Below are positions 54,127 through 63,028 of a DNA stretch of 64,000 nucleotides, one piece after another. Numbering within the stretch: the first letter of the stretch is position 1; the number at the start of each line of letters is the position of its first letter. A model generated the notes under the pieces. The model saw nothing but the letters and a program-made list of their open reading frames with translations. It made no database searches and had not been told where the DNA came from. The stretch is from Rhodospirillaceae bacterium SYSU D60007 (GTDB lineage Bacteria; Pseudomonadota; Alphaproteobacteria; Reyranellales; Reyranellaceae): the NCBI GenBank assembly GCA_003574685.1, contig QOCQ01000003.1, forward strand, positions 1 through 64,000, written 5' to 3'. Position numbers and translations under genes: made by a program.

Positions 54127-55587
54127 GTGGCGATCGCGACTGCTGACCGTGCCCGCCCGCACGTGTCGCTGGACTGGCCGGCGGCACTGAAGGACGCGGG
54201 TGTCACGGCGCTGCTGGCGGCCGCACTGGGCATTTTCATCGTCGGCTTCCGAACGGTCGATCGCGGTGTCGCGGGGTTGCAGTTCGACTATCAGGTCGTC
54301 GACGTTGTGGTTGCGTGCGTCGTCATCTTCTTCGGCCGCCTTGCCCTGACGGCTGCCGCTGGCGGGCAACCCGTGCCCGCACTTCTGATTGGTGCGGGGC
54401 TGCTCGCTGCCGCCCAGGGCCTGAAGCTGCCCTCGGATTTCCTGACCGTCGTCACAAGCCTGATCGGCGTTGCACTCGTGCTGCGTGGCCTGTGGAGCTG
54501 GCTGCGCCGCTCGGAGGCCGGTGCCCGTATCGTCGCGGATGCGTCAGAGCAGTTCGGCACGGTGACGCGGCAAGCCTTTCCCTGGCTCGGTGCGGGGCTG
54601 CTGGCTTTCGCGGTGGTCCTGCCGTTCCTGCCATTCGCCGACCAGAAGGTCATGGACCTTGGCATCCTGATCCTGACCTACGTCATGCTGGGGTGGGGTC
54701 TCAACATCGTGGTCGGGCTCGCGGGCTTGCTCGATCTTGGCTACGTGGCCTTCTACGCCGTGGGTGCGTACGCCTATGCGATCCTCGCGACACAGCATGG
54801 CTGGAGCTTCTGGGCCGCACTGCCTGCCGCCGGAATATTGGCAGCGATGTTCGGCGTGCTGCTGGGCTTTCCCGTTCTGCGGCTGCGGGGGGACTATCTC
54901 GCCATCGTGACACTGGGTTTCGGCGAGATCGTGCGCATCGTGTTGCTGAACTGGGTCGATCTCACCGAAGGGCCGGCGGGTATCGGCAATATTCCGAGCG
55001 CCCAGATCCTCGGGCATCCCTTCACGCCCAATGCGCCGGAGGGCAAGACGCCGTTCCACGAGTGGCTAGGCCTCGAATTCTCGGCCAACCACCGGCTGAT
55101 CTTTCTCTATTTCATCATCCTGGTGCTGGCGTTGATTACCAACGCGGTGACGGTGCGCCTGCGCCGACTGCCGATCGGCCGGGCATGGGAGGCGCTGCGC
55201 GAGGACGAAGTCGCCTGCCAGGCGCTCGGCATCAATCCCACCAACACCAAGCTGACCGCCTTTGCGATGGGCGCGATGTTCGCGGGATTCGCCGGCACGT
55301 TCTTTGCCGCCAAGCAGCGCTTCATCAGCCCCGAAAGCTTCGTCTTCATCGAATCGGCGATCATCCTGTCGATTGTGGTGCTGGGCGGCATGGGCAGCCA
55401 GATGGGGGTGGTCCTGGCAGCCATCCTGCTGATCGGCTTGCCGGAATGGTTTCGCGATCTTGGCCAATACCGGATGCTGGCCTTCGGGCTCGCCATGGTC
55501 CTGATCATGGTCTTCAAGCCGAAAGGGCTGGTGGCGCATCGCGACCCGACGATCCATCTGCATCCGCCCAATGGCCGCAGGCCATGA
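54127..55587 (+). CDS. livM: Branched-chain amino acid ABC transporter permease LivM
   Basis: 486 aa starting with GTG 54127, one base after livH. The core, from about residue 160, has [21 protein letters not shown] and the coupling loop [20 protein letters not shown], and is a standard LivM. The N-terminal 150 residues form additional hydrophobic segments that common LivM proteins lack or have in shorter form, as in E. coli LivM. It shares ATGA with livG. Confidence 0.93.
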   Translation: MAIATADRARPHVSLDWPAALKDAGVTALLAAALGIFIVGFRTVDRGVAGLQFDYQVVDVVVACVVIFFGRLALTAAAGGQPVPALLIGAGLLAAAQGLKLPSDFLTVVTSLIGVALVLRGLWSWLRRSEAGARIVADASEQFGTVTRQAFPWLGAGLLAFAVVLPFLPFADQKVMDLGILILTYVMLGWGLNIVVGLAGLLDLGYVAFYAVGAYAYAILATQHGWSFWAALPAAGILAAMFGVLLGFPVLRLRGDYLAIVTLGFGEIVRIVLLNWVDLTEGPAGIGNIPSAQILGHPFTPNAPEGKTPFHEWLGLEFSANHRLIFLYFIILVLALITNAVTVRLRRLPIGRAWEALREDEVACQALGINPTNTKLTAFAMGAMFAGFAGTFFAAKQRFISPESFVFIESAIILSIVVLGGMGSQMGVVLAAILLIGLPEWFRDLGQYRMLAFGLAMVLIMVFKPKGLVAHRDPTIHLHPPNGRRP

Positions 55588-56391
55588 ACCAGCCTCTGAT
55601 CCAGGTCGATCATCTGACCATGCGCTTCGGCGGCCTGGTCGCCGTCGATGATGTGTCGTTCGCCGCGTCACACCGCCAGATCACCGCCATTATCGGCCCC
55701 AATGGCGCCGGCAAGACGACGGTCTTTAACTGCATCACCGGCTTTTACCGGCCTACGGTGGGACGCCTCGCGTTGCATCACGACGGGCGCGAGTACCTGC
55801 TGGAACGCATGGCAGGTCACCATATTGCCGGCAGGGCGCGGGTGGCCCGCACGTTCCAGAACATCCGGCTCTTCCCGGGCATGAGCGTCCTGGAGAACTT
55901 GCTCGTCGCTCAGCACAACAGGCTGATGCTGGCTTCCGGCTATACCTTCCTTGGGATCTTTGGCGCCGCCAGCTACCGGCACGCCGAAGCGCGCGCACTG
56001 GACAAGGCACGGGCATGGCTCGATCGCATCGGGCTGACGCCGCATGCCGACCGGCAGGCCGGCGAGCTGCCCTACGGGCTCCAGCGACGGCTGGAGATCG
56101 CACGCGCCATGTGCACCGATCCGCTGCTGCTGTGCCTCGACGAACCCGCCGCCGGCCTCAATCCCCGCGAGTCCGCGGAGCTCAATCAATTGCTGGTGTC
56201 GGTCCGGGAAACCGAGAGGATCGGTGTGCTGCTGATCGAGCACGACATGAGCGTGGTGATGGCCATTTCGGACCACATCATCGTGCTCGACTATGGCCGC
56301 AAGATTGCCGATGGCACGCCGGCGCAGGTACGTGCCGATCCCGCGGTTATCCGGGCCTATCTGGGCGAGGTGGAAGAGGGCGAGGCCAGTC

Positions 56392-56399
<8 letters not shown>
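55584..56399 (+). CDS. livG: Branched-chain amino acid ABC transporter ATP-binding protein LivG
   Basis: 271 aa from ATG 55584. Walker [10 protein letters not shown] at 39-47, Q-loop around [25 protein letters not shown], signature [16 protein letters not shown], Walker [15 protein letters not shown] and switch His in [11 protein letters not shown]. The last motif and the C-terminal [21 protein letters not shown] are LivG-like. Overlaps livM by 4 bp and livF by 8 bp. Confidence 0.95.
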
Positions 56400-57144
<745 letters not shown>

Positions 57145-57170
57145 TCGTCGCGCGGGCGCTGCGAGGAGCC

Positions 57171-57521
57171 ATGGAAGCGATACTAGGCAACACGCTGGGT
57201 ACGTTCCTCATGCTGACCTTTGTGGTTTTTGGCTGGACGGCGTTCGCGACGGGCCACGGTGTTGCGTCGCGCTGGCAGCCGGCCCGGCAGGTCGTCTTCT
57301 ACTGTTGCCTGCTGGCCGCCGCCGAGCGCTTCATCGACTACGCCTTGGCGGATGGCGAGCTTCTGTCCATCGGCGGGTTTCTGCTGTCTGCCGCGGCGCT
57401 CAGCGCCATCGGGCTGTTCGCCTGGCGAATCACCCGCGCCCGGATGATGGTGACCCAGTATCCATGGCTCTATGAACCGGTGGGCCTCTTCGCCTGGCGC
57501 GAAAAACAGCAGCGGCCCTGA
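57171..57521 (+). CDS. Small membrane protein linked to the liv operon
   Basis: 116 aa with three or so hydrophobic segments (LGTFLMLTFVVFGWTAFATG, QVVFYCCLLAAAERFIDYAL, GFLLSAAALSAIGLFAW) and a short basic tail (YPWLYEPVGLFAWREKQQ). It lies 26 bp after livF and before livK. A protein of this kind is found beside liv genes in several alphaproteobacteria as far as I recall, but I cannot give a confirmed family. Role unknown; perhaps a transporter accessory. Confidence 0.75.
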   Translation: MEAILGNTLGTFLMLTFVVFGWTAFATGHGVASRWQPARQVVFYCCLLAAAERFIDYALADGELLSIGGFLLSAAALSAIGLFAWRITRARMMVTQYPWLYEPVGLFAWREKQQRP

Positions 57522-57568
57522 CGCCGTCCCTTGGCGGCAACGATGCGCCGGGATAGGCTTTGAGCAGT

Positions 57569-57584
57569 CGCTCCATTCGGAGCG
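57569..57584 (+). other. Hairpin upstream of livK
   Basis: CGCTCC-ATTC-GGAGCG is a perfect 6-bp stem with a 4-nt loop, about 50 bp before the livK ATG. It could be a partial terminator that separates livK levels from the permease genes, or a 5' stabiliser; no T run follows. Confidence 0.3.
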
Positions 57585-57632
57585 GAAAGCGGGCAGTGTT
57601 CCCGCAAGCAGCACGAAGAGGGAGAAGAATTC

Positions 57633-58754
57633 ATGAGAAAACTCGTCGTGTCGGTGGGCACCGCGACGGCCCTGGTGCTGGCGCTGGGAGCCGGTTCTGC
57701 GTGGGCGCAGATCAAGATCGGTTCCGCCGGGCCGATGACCGGCCAGTACGCGGCCTTCGGCGAGCAGCTCAAGCGCGGTGCCGAGATGGCAGTGGCCGAG
57801 ATCAACGCCGCAGGGGGCGTGAACGGCAAGAAGCTGGAACTGCTGATTGGCGACGATGCCTGCGATCCCAAGCAGGCCACGGCGGTCGCCAACAAGATGG
57901 TGTCGGACAAGGTGGTCTTCGTTGCCGGGCACTTCTGCTCCGGCTCGTCGATTCCCGCGTCGGGAATCTATCACGAGGCCAAGGTCCTGCAGATCTCGCC
58001 GGCCTCGACCAATCCGAAGTTCACGGACGACAACTTCGCCAAGGGAAACAAGACGGTGTTCCGTACCTGCGGCCGTGATGACGTGCAGGGCGTGACGGTC
58101 GGCAATTACATTCTGAAGCATCACAAGGGCAAACGGGTGGCCATCCTTCACGACAAGTCCGCCTATGGAAAAGGGGTGGCGGACGAAACCAAGAAGGCCC
58201 TCAACAAGGGCGGCATGAAGGAGGCGATGTACGAGGCCTATACTGACAGCGACAAGGACTTCACCGCCCTCATCAACAAGATGAAGCAGGCGAAGATCGA
58301 CATCATTGTGCTGGGTGGCTACCACACTGCGGGCGCACTGATCATCAAGCAGTCCCGGGAGCAGGGGCTGGGCGCGCAGTTGATCGGCTTCGATTCACTG
58401 GAAACCGCGGAATTTGCCCAGCTCGGCGGCAGCGCCACCAACGGTGTGCTGATGTCGTTCCCGCCCAAGCCGGAAACCGACCCGAAGAACGCGGCTCTGG
58501 TCCAGAAGTTCAAGGCCCAGAACTACAACCCGGAGGGCTACACGCTCTTCAGTTATGCTGCGATCAAGGTTTGGGCCGAGGCGGCCAACAAGGCCAAGTC
58601 CACCGATGCAGCAGCAGTTGCGGCGGCGCTCCGCTCCACGAAGTTCGACTCGGCGGTCGGGCCGCTGGAATTCGACGAGAAGGGTGACATCAAGAACCCC
58701 GTTTACGACATCTACGTCTGGAAGGACGGCAAGTCGTTTCCGGCGATGAAGTAA
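57633..58754 (+). CDS. livK: Branched-chain amino acid ABC transporter substrate-binding protein
   Basis: 373 aa. Signal peptide ending AWA at about residue 25, then IKIGSAGPMTGQYAAFGEQ, typical of Leu/Ile/Val-binding proteins. The Cys pair in the DDACDPKQA and GHFCSGSS parts corresponds to the LivJ/LivK disulphide. GGGAGAAGAATTC precedes the ATG. A strong terminator follows at 58781. The exact ligand may be amino acids or another small carboxylate. Confidence 0.93.
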   Translation: MRKLVVSVGTATALVLALGAGSAWAQIKIGSAGPMTGQYAAFGEQLKRGAEMAVAEINAAGGVNGKKLELLIGDDACDPKQATAVANKMVSDKVVFVAGHFCSGSSIPASGIYHEAKVLQISPASTNPKFTDDNFAKGNKTVFRTCGRDDVQGVTVGNYILKHHKGKRVAILHDKSAYGKGVADETKKALNKGGMKEAMYEAYTDSDKDFTALINKMKQAKIDIIVLGGYHTAGALIIKQSREQGLGAQLIGFDSLETAEFAQLGGSATNGVLMSFPPKPETDPKNAALVQKFKAQNYNPEGYTLFSYAAIKVWAEAANKAKSTDAAAVAAALRSTKFDSAVGPLEFDEKGDIKNPVYDIYVWKDGKSFPAMK

Positions 58755-58780
58755 CCTCTGACCTCAGGCAAACCATTCGG

Positions 58781-58813
58781 CCCGGCGGCACAGCCCGCCG
58801 GGTCGATTTGTTT
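58781..58813 (+). terminator. Rho-independent terminator of the liv operon
   Basis: CCCGGCGG (58781-58788) pairs perfectly with CCGCCGGG (58795-58802) over a 6-nt loop, followed by TCGATTTGTTTG. It lies 26 bp after the livK stop. Confidence 0.85.
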
Positions 58814-58831
58814 GTATATCAGATGGTTATT

Positions 58832-58854
58832 GGGCTTTCTTAAGTCGAGAGCCC
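58832..58854 (+). other. Hairpin in the rpiB leader
   Basis: GGGCTTTC (58832-58839) and GAGAGCCC (58847-58854) form an 8-bp stem with one mismatch and a 7-nt loop. It lies about 80 bp before the rpiB ATG, after the liv terminator. No T run follows, so it is more likely a leader structure or operator than a terminator. Confidence 0.3.
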
Positions 58855-58936
58855 ACGCCTTGTGCAAGATTGGCGCGCGCTGTCGAGATATGGTATCGGT
58901 GCCCGCCCCGCCAACAGATGTTGGGTCTGCCAGCCG

Positions 58937-59377
58937 ATGTCGGCCCAAACCATAGCCATTGCCTCCGATCACGCCGGATTTGATCTCAAGGAGCTCCTGA
59001 AGAACGAGCTACAGGGGGCCGGCCACACGATTGTCGATCTCGGGACCGCATCGACAACATCGGTCGACTACCCCGATTTCGGCAAGGCTCTGGCCCGGGC
59101 TATCCGGGACGGACAGGCGGAACGGGGTGTCCTGGTCTGTGGTACCGGGATCGGCATTGCCATGGCCGCCAACCGCGAACCGGCGGTGCGGGCCGCTGTC
59201 GTCCATGATGCCACCTCGGCCCGTCTGGCGCGCCAGCACAACGATGCCAACGTGATGGCGCTGGGCGCCCGGTTGGTCGGCCCCGAGGTCGCCCGGGACT
59301 GCCTGCGCGTCTTTCTGGAAACGCCTTTCGAAGGCGGCCGTCACGCGCCTCGCGTGGCCAAGCTCTCCGCCTGCTGA
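58937..59377 (+). CDS. rpiB: Ribose-5-phosphate isomerase B
   Basis: 146 aa from ATG 58937 ([18 protein letters not shown]). Interconverts ribose-5-phosphate and ribulose-5-phosphate. Conserved Asp11-His12 in SDHAG, the catalytic Cys68 in [10 protein letters not shown] and the anion-binding NREPAVRAA and [15 protein letters not shown] blocks are all present. It leads the glyA-nrdR-rib gene order common in alphaproteobacteria; ribulose-5-phosphate is a riboflavin precursor used by RibB. Confidence 0.95.
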   Translation: MSAQTIAIASDHAGFDLKELLKNELQGAGHTIVDLGTASTTSVDYPDFGKALARAIRDGQAERGVLVCGTGIGIAMAANREPAVRAAVVHDATSARLARQHNDANVMALGARLVGPEVARDCLRVFLETPFEGGRHAPRVAKLSAC

Positions 59378-59400
59378 TCTCTCCGACATCCGGATCCCTC

Positions 59401-60705
59401 ATGACTGCTACCGCTGCCCACGCCCCTGTCGTTCCCTCCGGCTTCTTTAGCGCGCCGCTGGCCGAGGCCGATCCGGAACTGAAGCATGTGATTGACGGAG
59501 AGCTGCAGCGGCAGAAGGACTGGATCGAGCTCATCGCCTCCGAGAACATCGTCTCCCGTGCGGTGCTGGAGGCGCAGGGCTCCGTTCTCACCAACAAGTA
59601 TGCCGAAGGGTATCCGGGCCGGCGCTACTACGGCGGCTGCGAAGAAGTCGACAAGGCGGAAGCGCTGGCGATATCGCGCGCCTGCAAGCTGTTCGACTGC
59701 GGCTTCGCCAACGTCCAGCCGCACTCCGGAGCGCAGGCCAACCAGGCAGTATTCTTTGCCCTGATGAAGCCCGGCGACACGTTTCTGGGCATGTCGCTGA
59801 ACGAGGGTGGACACCTCACGCACGGCTCGCCCGTCAACCAGTCGGGCAAGTGGTTCAAGGTGGTGTCCTATGGCGTCAAGCCGGACACGCACCTGATCGA
59901 CTACGAGCAGATGGAACGCCAGGCGCGCGAGCACAAGCCCAGGATCATTGTCGCGGGTGCCTCGGCTTACTCCCGTCAGATCGACTTCGCGCGGTTCCGC
60001 AGGATAGCGGACGAGGTGGGAGCCATCTTCATGGTTGACATGGCCCACTATGCGGGGCTGGTCGCTGCCGGCGTCTATCCCAGCCCGCTGCCGCATGCGC
60101 ATGTGGTGACCACCACCACTCACAAGACGCTGCGCGGTCCGCGTGGCGGCCTGATCCTGTCCAACGACGCGGAGATCGGGAAGAAGATCAACTCGGCTGT
60201 ATTTCCCGGCCTGCAGGGCGGTCCGCTGATGCACGTGATCGCCGCCAAGGCGGTGGCTTTCGGCGAGGCGCTGGCCCCCGAGTTCCATGCCTATGCCCGG
60301 CAGGTCGTCGAGAATGCGCGGGTGCTGGCCGCGACCCTGATCGAGCGCGGGCTGGCCATCGTGTCCGGCGGCACCGACAGCCATTTGATGCTGGTCGATC
60401 TGCGGCCCAAGCGCACGACTGGTACCGTGGCCGAGAAGGCCCTCGACCGCGCCGGTCTCACCGTCAACAAGAACGGCATTCCCAACGATCCGGAGAAGCC
60501 TGCCGTGACGTCCGGCATCCGCATCGGCACGCCGGCCGGCACCACACGCGGCTTCGGTCCGGCCGAGTTCCGCCAGGTCGGCCATCTCATTGCCGACGTG
60601 CTGGATGGCTTGTCGAGCAACAGTGCCGAGGGCAACCGACTGGTCGAGGAGCAGGTACGGGCGAAGGCGCTGGAGCTGTGCCGGCGGTTTCCGATCTATC
60701 GCTAG
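59401..60705 (+). CDS. glyA: Serine hydroxymethyltransferase
   Basis: 434 aa PLP enzyme that converts serine and tetrahydrofolate to glycine and methylene-tetrahydrofolate. [11 protein letters not shown] at the N-terminus, [15 protein letters not shown], and the Schiff-base Lys242 in [26 protein letters not shown] near the C-terminus is standard. It starts 23 bp after rpiB. Confidence 0.97.
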   Translation: MTATAAHAPVVPSGFFSAPLAEADPELKHVIDGELQRQKDWIELIASENIVSRAVLEAQGSVLTNKYAEGYPGRRYYGGCEEVDKAEALAISRACKLFDCGFANVQPHSGAQANQAVFFALMKPGDTFLGMSLNEGGHLTHGSPVNQSGKWFKVVSYGVKPDTHLIDYEQMERQAREHKPRIIVAGASAYSRQIDFARFRRIADEVGAIFMVDMAHYAGLVAAGVYPSPLPHAHVVTTTTHKTLRGPRGGLILSNDAEIGKKINSAVFPGLQGGPLMHVIAAKAVAFGEALAPEFHAYARQVVENARVLAATLIERGLAIVSGGTDSHLMLVDLRPKRTTGTVAEKALDRAGLTVNKNGIPNDPEKPAVTSGIRIGTPAGTTRGFGPAEFRQVGHLIADVLDGLSSNSAEGNRLVEEQVRAKALELCRRFPIYR

Positions 60706-60756
60706 GCAGGAACGCGGTCGCGCGAGAGGCCGCTGAACGAGACAAGGGGGTGGTTC

Positions 60757-61218
60757 ATGCGGTGTCCGTTTTGCGGCCACGATGATACGCAGGTAAAGGA
60801 TTCACGGCCGACCGAGGACAATTCTGCCATCCGCCGGCGGCGGTATTGCCCGTCCTGCGGCTCGCGGTTCACGACCTTCGAGCGGGTTCAGCTTCGCGAG
60901 CTGACGGTCGTGAAGAAGAATGGCCAGCGGGTTCAGTTCGACCGCGACAAGCTGGCCCGCTCCATCACCATCGCCTGCCGCAAACGTCCCGTAGATCCCG
61001 AACGCATCGAGCGCGTCGTCAACGGCATCGTGCGCCGGCTGGAGAGCTCGGGCGAAAGCGAGATTCCCTCGACCCAGATCGGCGAACTGGTGATGGACGC
61101 ATTGCGCGCACTCGATCCGGTTGCCTACGTGCGGTTCGCCTCGGTCTACAAGAATTTCCGCGAGGCCAAGGACTTCGAGAATTTCGTCAGCGATCTCAGC
61201 GAGGTCGTACGCGAATGA
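60757..61218 (+). CDS. nrdR: Transcriptional repressor NrdR
   Basis: 153 aa. N-terminal zinc ribbon with Cys3, Cys6, Cys31 and Cys34 (MRCPFC and YCPSC), then an ATP-cone domain (about 49-139; [20 protein letters not shown]). It represses ribonucleotide reductase genes when bound to ATP/dATP. AAGGGGG lies before the ATG. Placement between glyA and ribD is the usual alphaproteobacterial order. A hairpin follows its stop codon. Confidence 0.96.
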   Translation: MRCPFCGHDDTQVKDSRPTEDNSAIRRRRYCPSCGSRFTTFERVQLRELTVVKKNGQRVQFDRDKLARSITIACRKRPVDPERIERVVNGIVRRLESSGESEIPSTQIGELVMDALRALDPVAYVRFASVYKNFREAKDFENFVSDLSEVVRE

Positions 61219-61223
61219 TCGTG

Positions 61224-61253
61224 GGGGCGAACATCTCCATCATGTGCCCCTTT
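61224..61253 (+). terminator. Hairpin between nrdR and ribD (possible terminator or attenuator)
   Basis: GGGGC (61224-61228) and ACAT (61231-61234) pair with ATGT (61242-61245) and GCCCC (61246-61250), leaving a GA bulge and 7-nt loop, followed by TTT. It begins 6 nt after the nrdR stop and ends 19 nt before the ribD ATG. It could reduce read-through into the riboflavin genes. No FMN-riboswitch aptamer is seen. Confidence 0.4.
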
Positions 61254-61272
61254 GCGAATTGGCGAAGGACGA

Positions 61273-62406
61273 ATGGCGGATAGCATTCTGACCGCAATGC
61301 GGTCGGATGCCGGCTGGATGGCTGGCGCGCTGGCACTGGCGCGCCGCGGGATGGGCGAGACCTGGCCCAATCCGACCGTTGGCTGCGTTCTCGTGAAGGA
61401 CGAGATCGTACTGGCACGTGGACGCACATTTTCGGGCGGACGGCCGCACGCCGAGGCGGCGGCGCTGGAGGCAGCGCGTACGCTGGGTGTCGATGTGCGG
61501 GGCGCTACTACCTATGTGACCCTCGAACCCTGCGCGCATCACGGTCTGACGCCGCCCTGCGCCGAGGCGCTTGTGTCAGCGGGCATCACCCGCTGCGTGG
61601 TAGCCACCGGCGATCCCGATCCGCGCGTGTCCGGTGGCGGCCTTGCCATGCTGCGGCAGGCCGGCATTGAAGTCCTGGAAGGTGTGGGCAAGGCAGAAGC
61701 GGACGAGATTAACGCCGGCTTCTTTTGCCGGGTACACAGCGGCCGGCCGATGGTGACGCTGAAGCTCGCGACGTCGCTCGACGGGCGTATCGCCACCGCG
61801 GCCGGCGACAGCAAATGGATCACAGGCGAGGCGGCCCGTGCACGCGGGCATCTGCTGAGGTCATCCCACGACGCTGTTCTTGTCGGAATCGGCACGGCGA
61901 TCGCGGACGATCCTCTGTTAACCTGCCGGTTGCCGGGGCTGGCGGCGCGCTCGCCAGTCCGGCTGGTCGCCGACAGCGAGGCGAGATTGCCGGTCACGGC
62001 AGCTATGGTTCGCACGGCGCGATCGGTGCCGACCTGGCTGATATGTGCGGAGAATGTACCCGTTGAACGCACTGCTGTGCTTGAAGCGGCAGGCGTGGGC
62101 GTGCACCGCTTGCCGCGCGGGGTGGATGGCCGCATCGAGCCCGTCGCGATGCTCCAGGCCTTGGGCGCGCGTGGATTAACGCGGATCCTGGTGGAGGGAG
62201 GCGGTACGCTGGCAGCCGCGCTGCTAGCGGCCGGCCTGGTAGACCGGCTGGCGGTTTTCCGGGCCGGCGTGGTGATCGGCGGTGACGGCGTACCATCGGT
62301 CGCGGCCTGCGGTATAGAACGGTTGGTCGAGGCCCATCGCTTTTCCCGGCTGTCGCTGGGCGAAACCGGTGAGGACGTGCTGGAAACCTGGGCTCGGCGC
62401 GCCTAG
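61273..62406 (+). CDS. ribD: Bifunctional riboflavin deaminase/reductase
   Basis: 377 aa from ATG 61273 with GAAGGA upstream; a TTG upstream is less likely. The N-terminal deaminase has His59-Ala-Glu61 and the zinc cysteines Cys87 and Cys96 in the PCAHHGLTPPC block. The C-terminal reductase (about 150-377) has KLATSLDGRIATA, GIGTAIADDPLLT and LVEGGGTLAAALL. It carries out steps two and three of the GTP branch of riboflavin synthesis. Confidence 0.96.
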   Translation: MADSILTAMRSDAGWMAGALALARRGMGETWPNPTVGCVLVKDEIVLARGRTFSGGRPHAEAAALEAARTLGVDVRGATTYVTLEPCAHHGLTPPCAEALVSAGITRCVVATGDPDPRVSGGGLAMLRQAGIEVLEGVGKAEADEINAGFFCRVHSGRPMVTLKLATSLDGRIATAAGDSKWITGEAARARGHLLRSSHDAVLVGIGTAIADDPLLTCRLPGLAARSPVRLVADSEARLPVTAAMVRTARSVPTWLICAENVPVERTAVLEAAGVGVHRLPRGVDGRIEPVAMLQALGARGLTRILVEGGGTLAAALLAAGLVDRLAVFRAGVVIGGDGVPSVAACGIERLVEAHRFSRLSLGETGEDVLETWARRA

Positions 62407-62416
62407 GTTCCCCGCC

Positions 62417-63028
62417 ATGTTTACCGGAATCGTTACCGACACCGGCGAGGTTACGGGGGTCATGCCGGGCAATGCCTTGGGCGACCTGAAGTTCACCATC
62501 GCCACCGCCTACGACATGGCTACTGTCCCGCTGGGGGCCTCGATCTGCTGCTCGGGATGCTGCCTGACGGTGACCGGCAAGGGACAGGCGGACGGACGCG
62601 GCTGGTTCACTGTCGATGTTTCCGGCGAGACGCTGTCGAAGACCACGCTCGGCCAGTGGCAAACCGGCAAGCGTATCAACCTGGAGCGGTCGCTGAAGCT
62701 GGGCGACGAGCTAGGCGGCCATCTCGTCTATGGCCATGTCGATGGTGTCGGACGGATCGTCTCGATGACACCCGAAGGGGGCAGCATTCGTTTCGTATTT
62801 GAGGCGCCGGAGCACCTGGCCAGCTACATTGCGCCCAAGGGCTCCGTAGCGATTGACGGCGTGTCACTCACCGTCAACGAGGTCGAAGATGACCGGTTCG
62901 GAGTCAACATCATTCCCCATACCCAGGCGCAGACGACGCTCGGAATCGCCCGGCCCGGCGATCCGGTCAATCTTGAGGCGGACATGCTCGCGCGCTACGT
63001 TGCACGGCTGCTGGAAAGGACGCGGTGA
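62417..63028 (+). CDS. ribE: Riboflavin synthase, alpha chain
   Basis: 203 aa from ATG 62417 (MFTGIVTDTGEV). Two lumazine-binding repeats: the first about 1-95 with MFTGIV and CLTV in a cysteine-rich turn, the second about 98-195 with GGHLVYGHVDGVGRI and VSLTVNEVEDDRFGVNIIPHT. It makes riboflavin from two dimethyl-ribityllumazine molecules. It overlaps the next gene by one base. Confidence 0.95.
   Translation: MFTGIVTDTGEVTGVMPGNALGDLKFTIATAYDMATVPLGASICCSGCCLTVTGKGQADGRGWFTVDVSGETLSKTTLGQWQTGKRINLERSLKLGDELGGHLVYGHVDGVGRIVSMTPEGGSIRFVFEAPEHLASYIAPKGSVAIDGVSLTVNEVEDDRFGVNIIPHTQAQTTLGIARPGDPVNLEADMLARYVARLLERTR

Noticed and set aside
61219-61272. FMN riboswitch upstream of the riboflavin genes
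   Set aside because: The gap is only 54 bp, too short for an FMN aptamer, and no conserved aptamer segments are seen.
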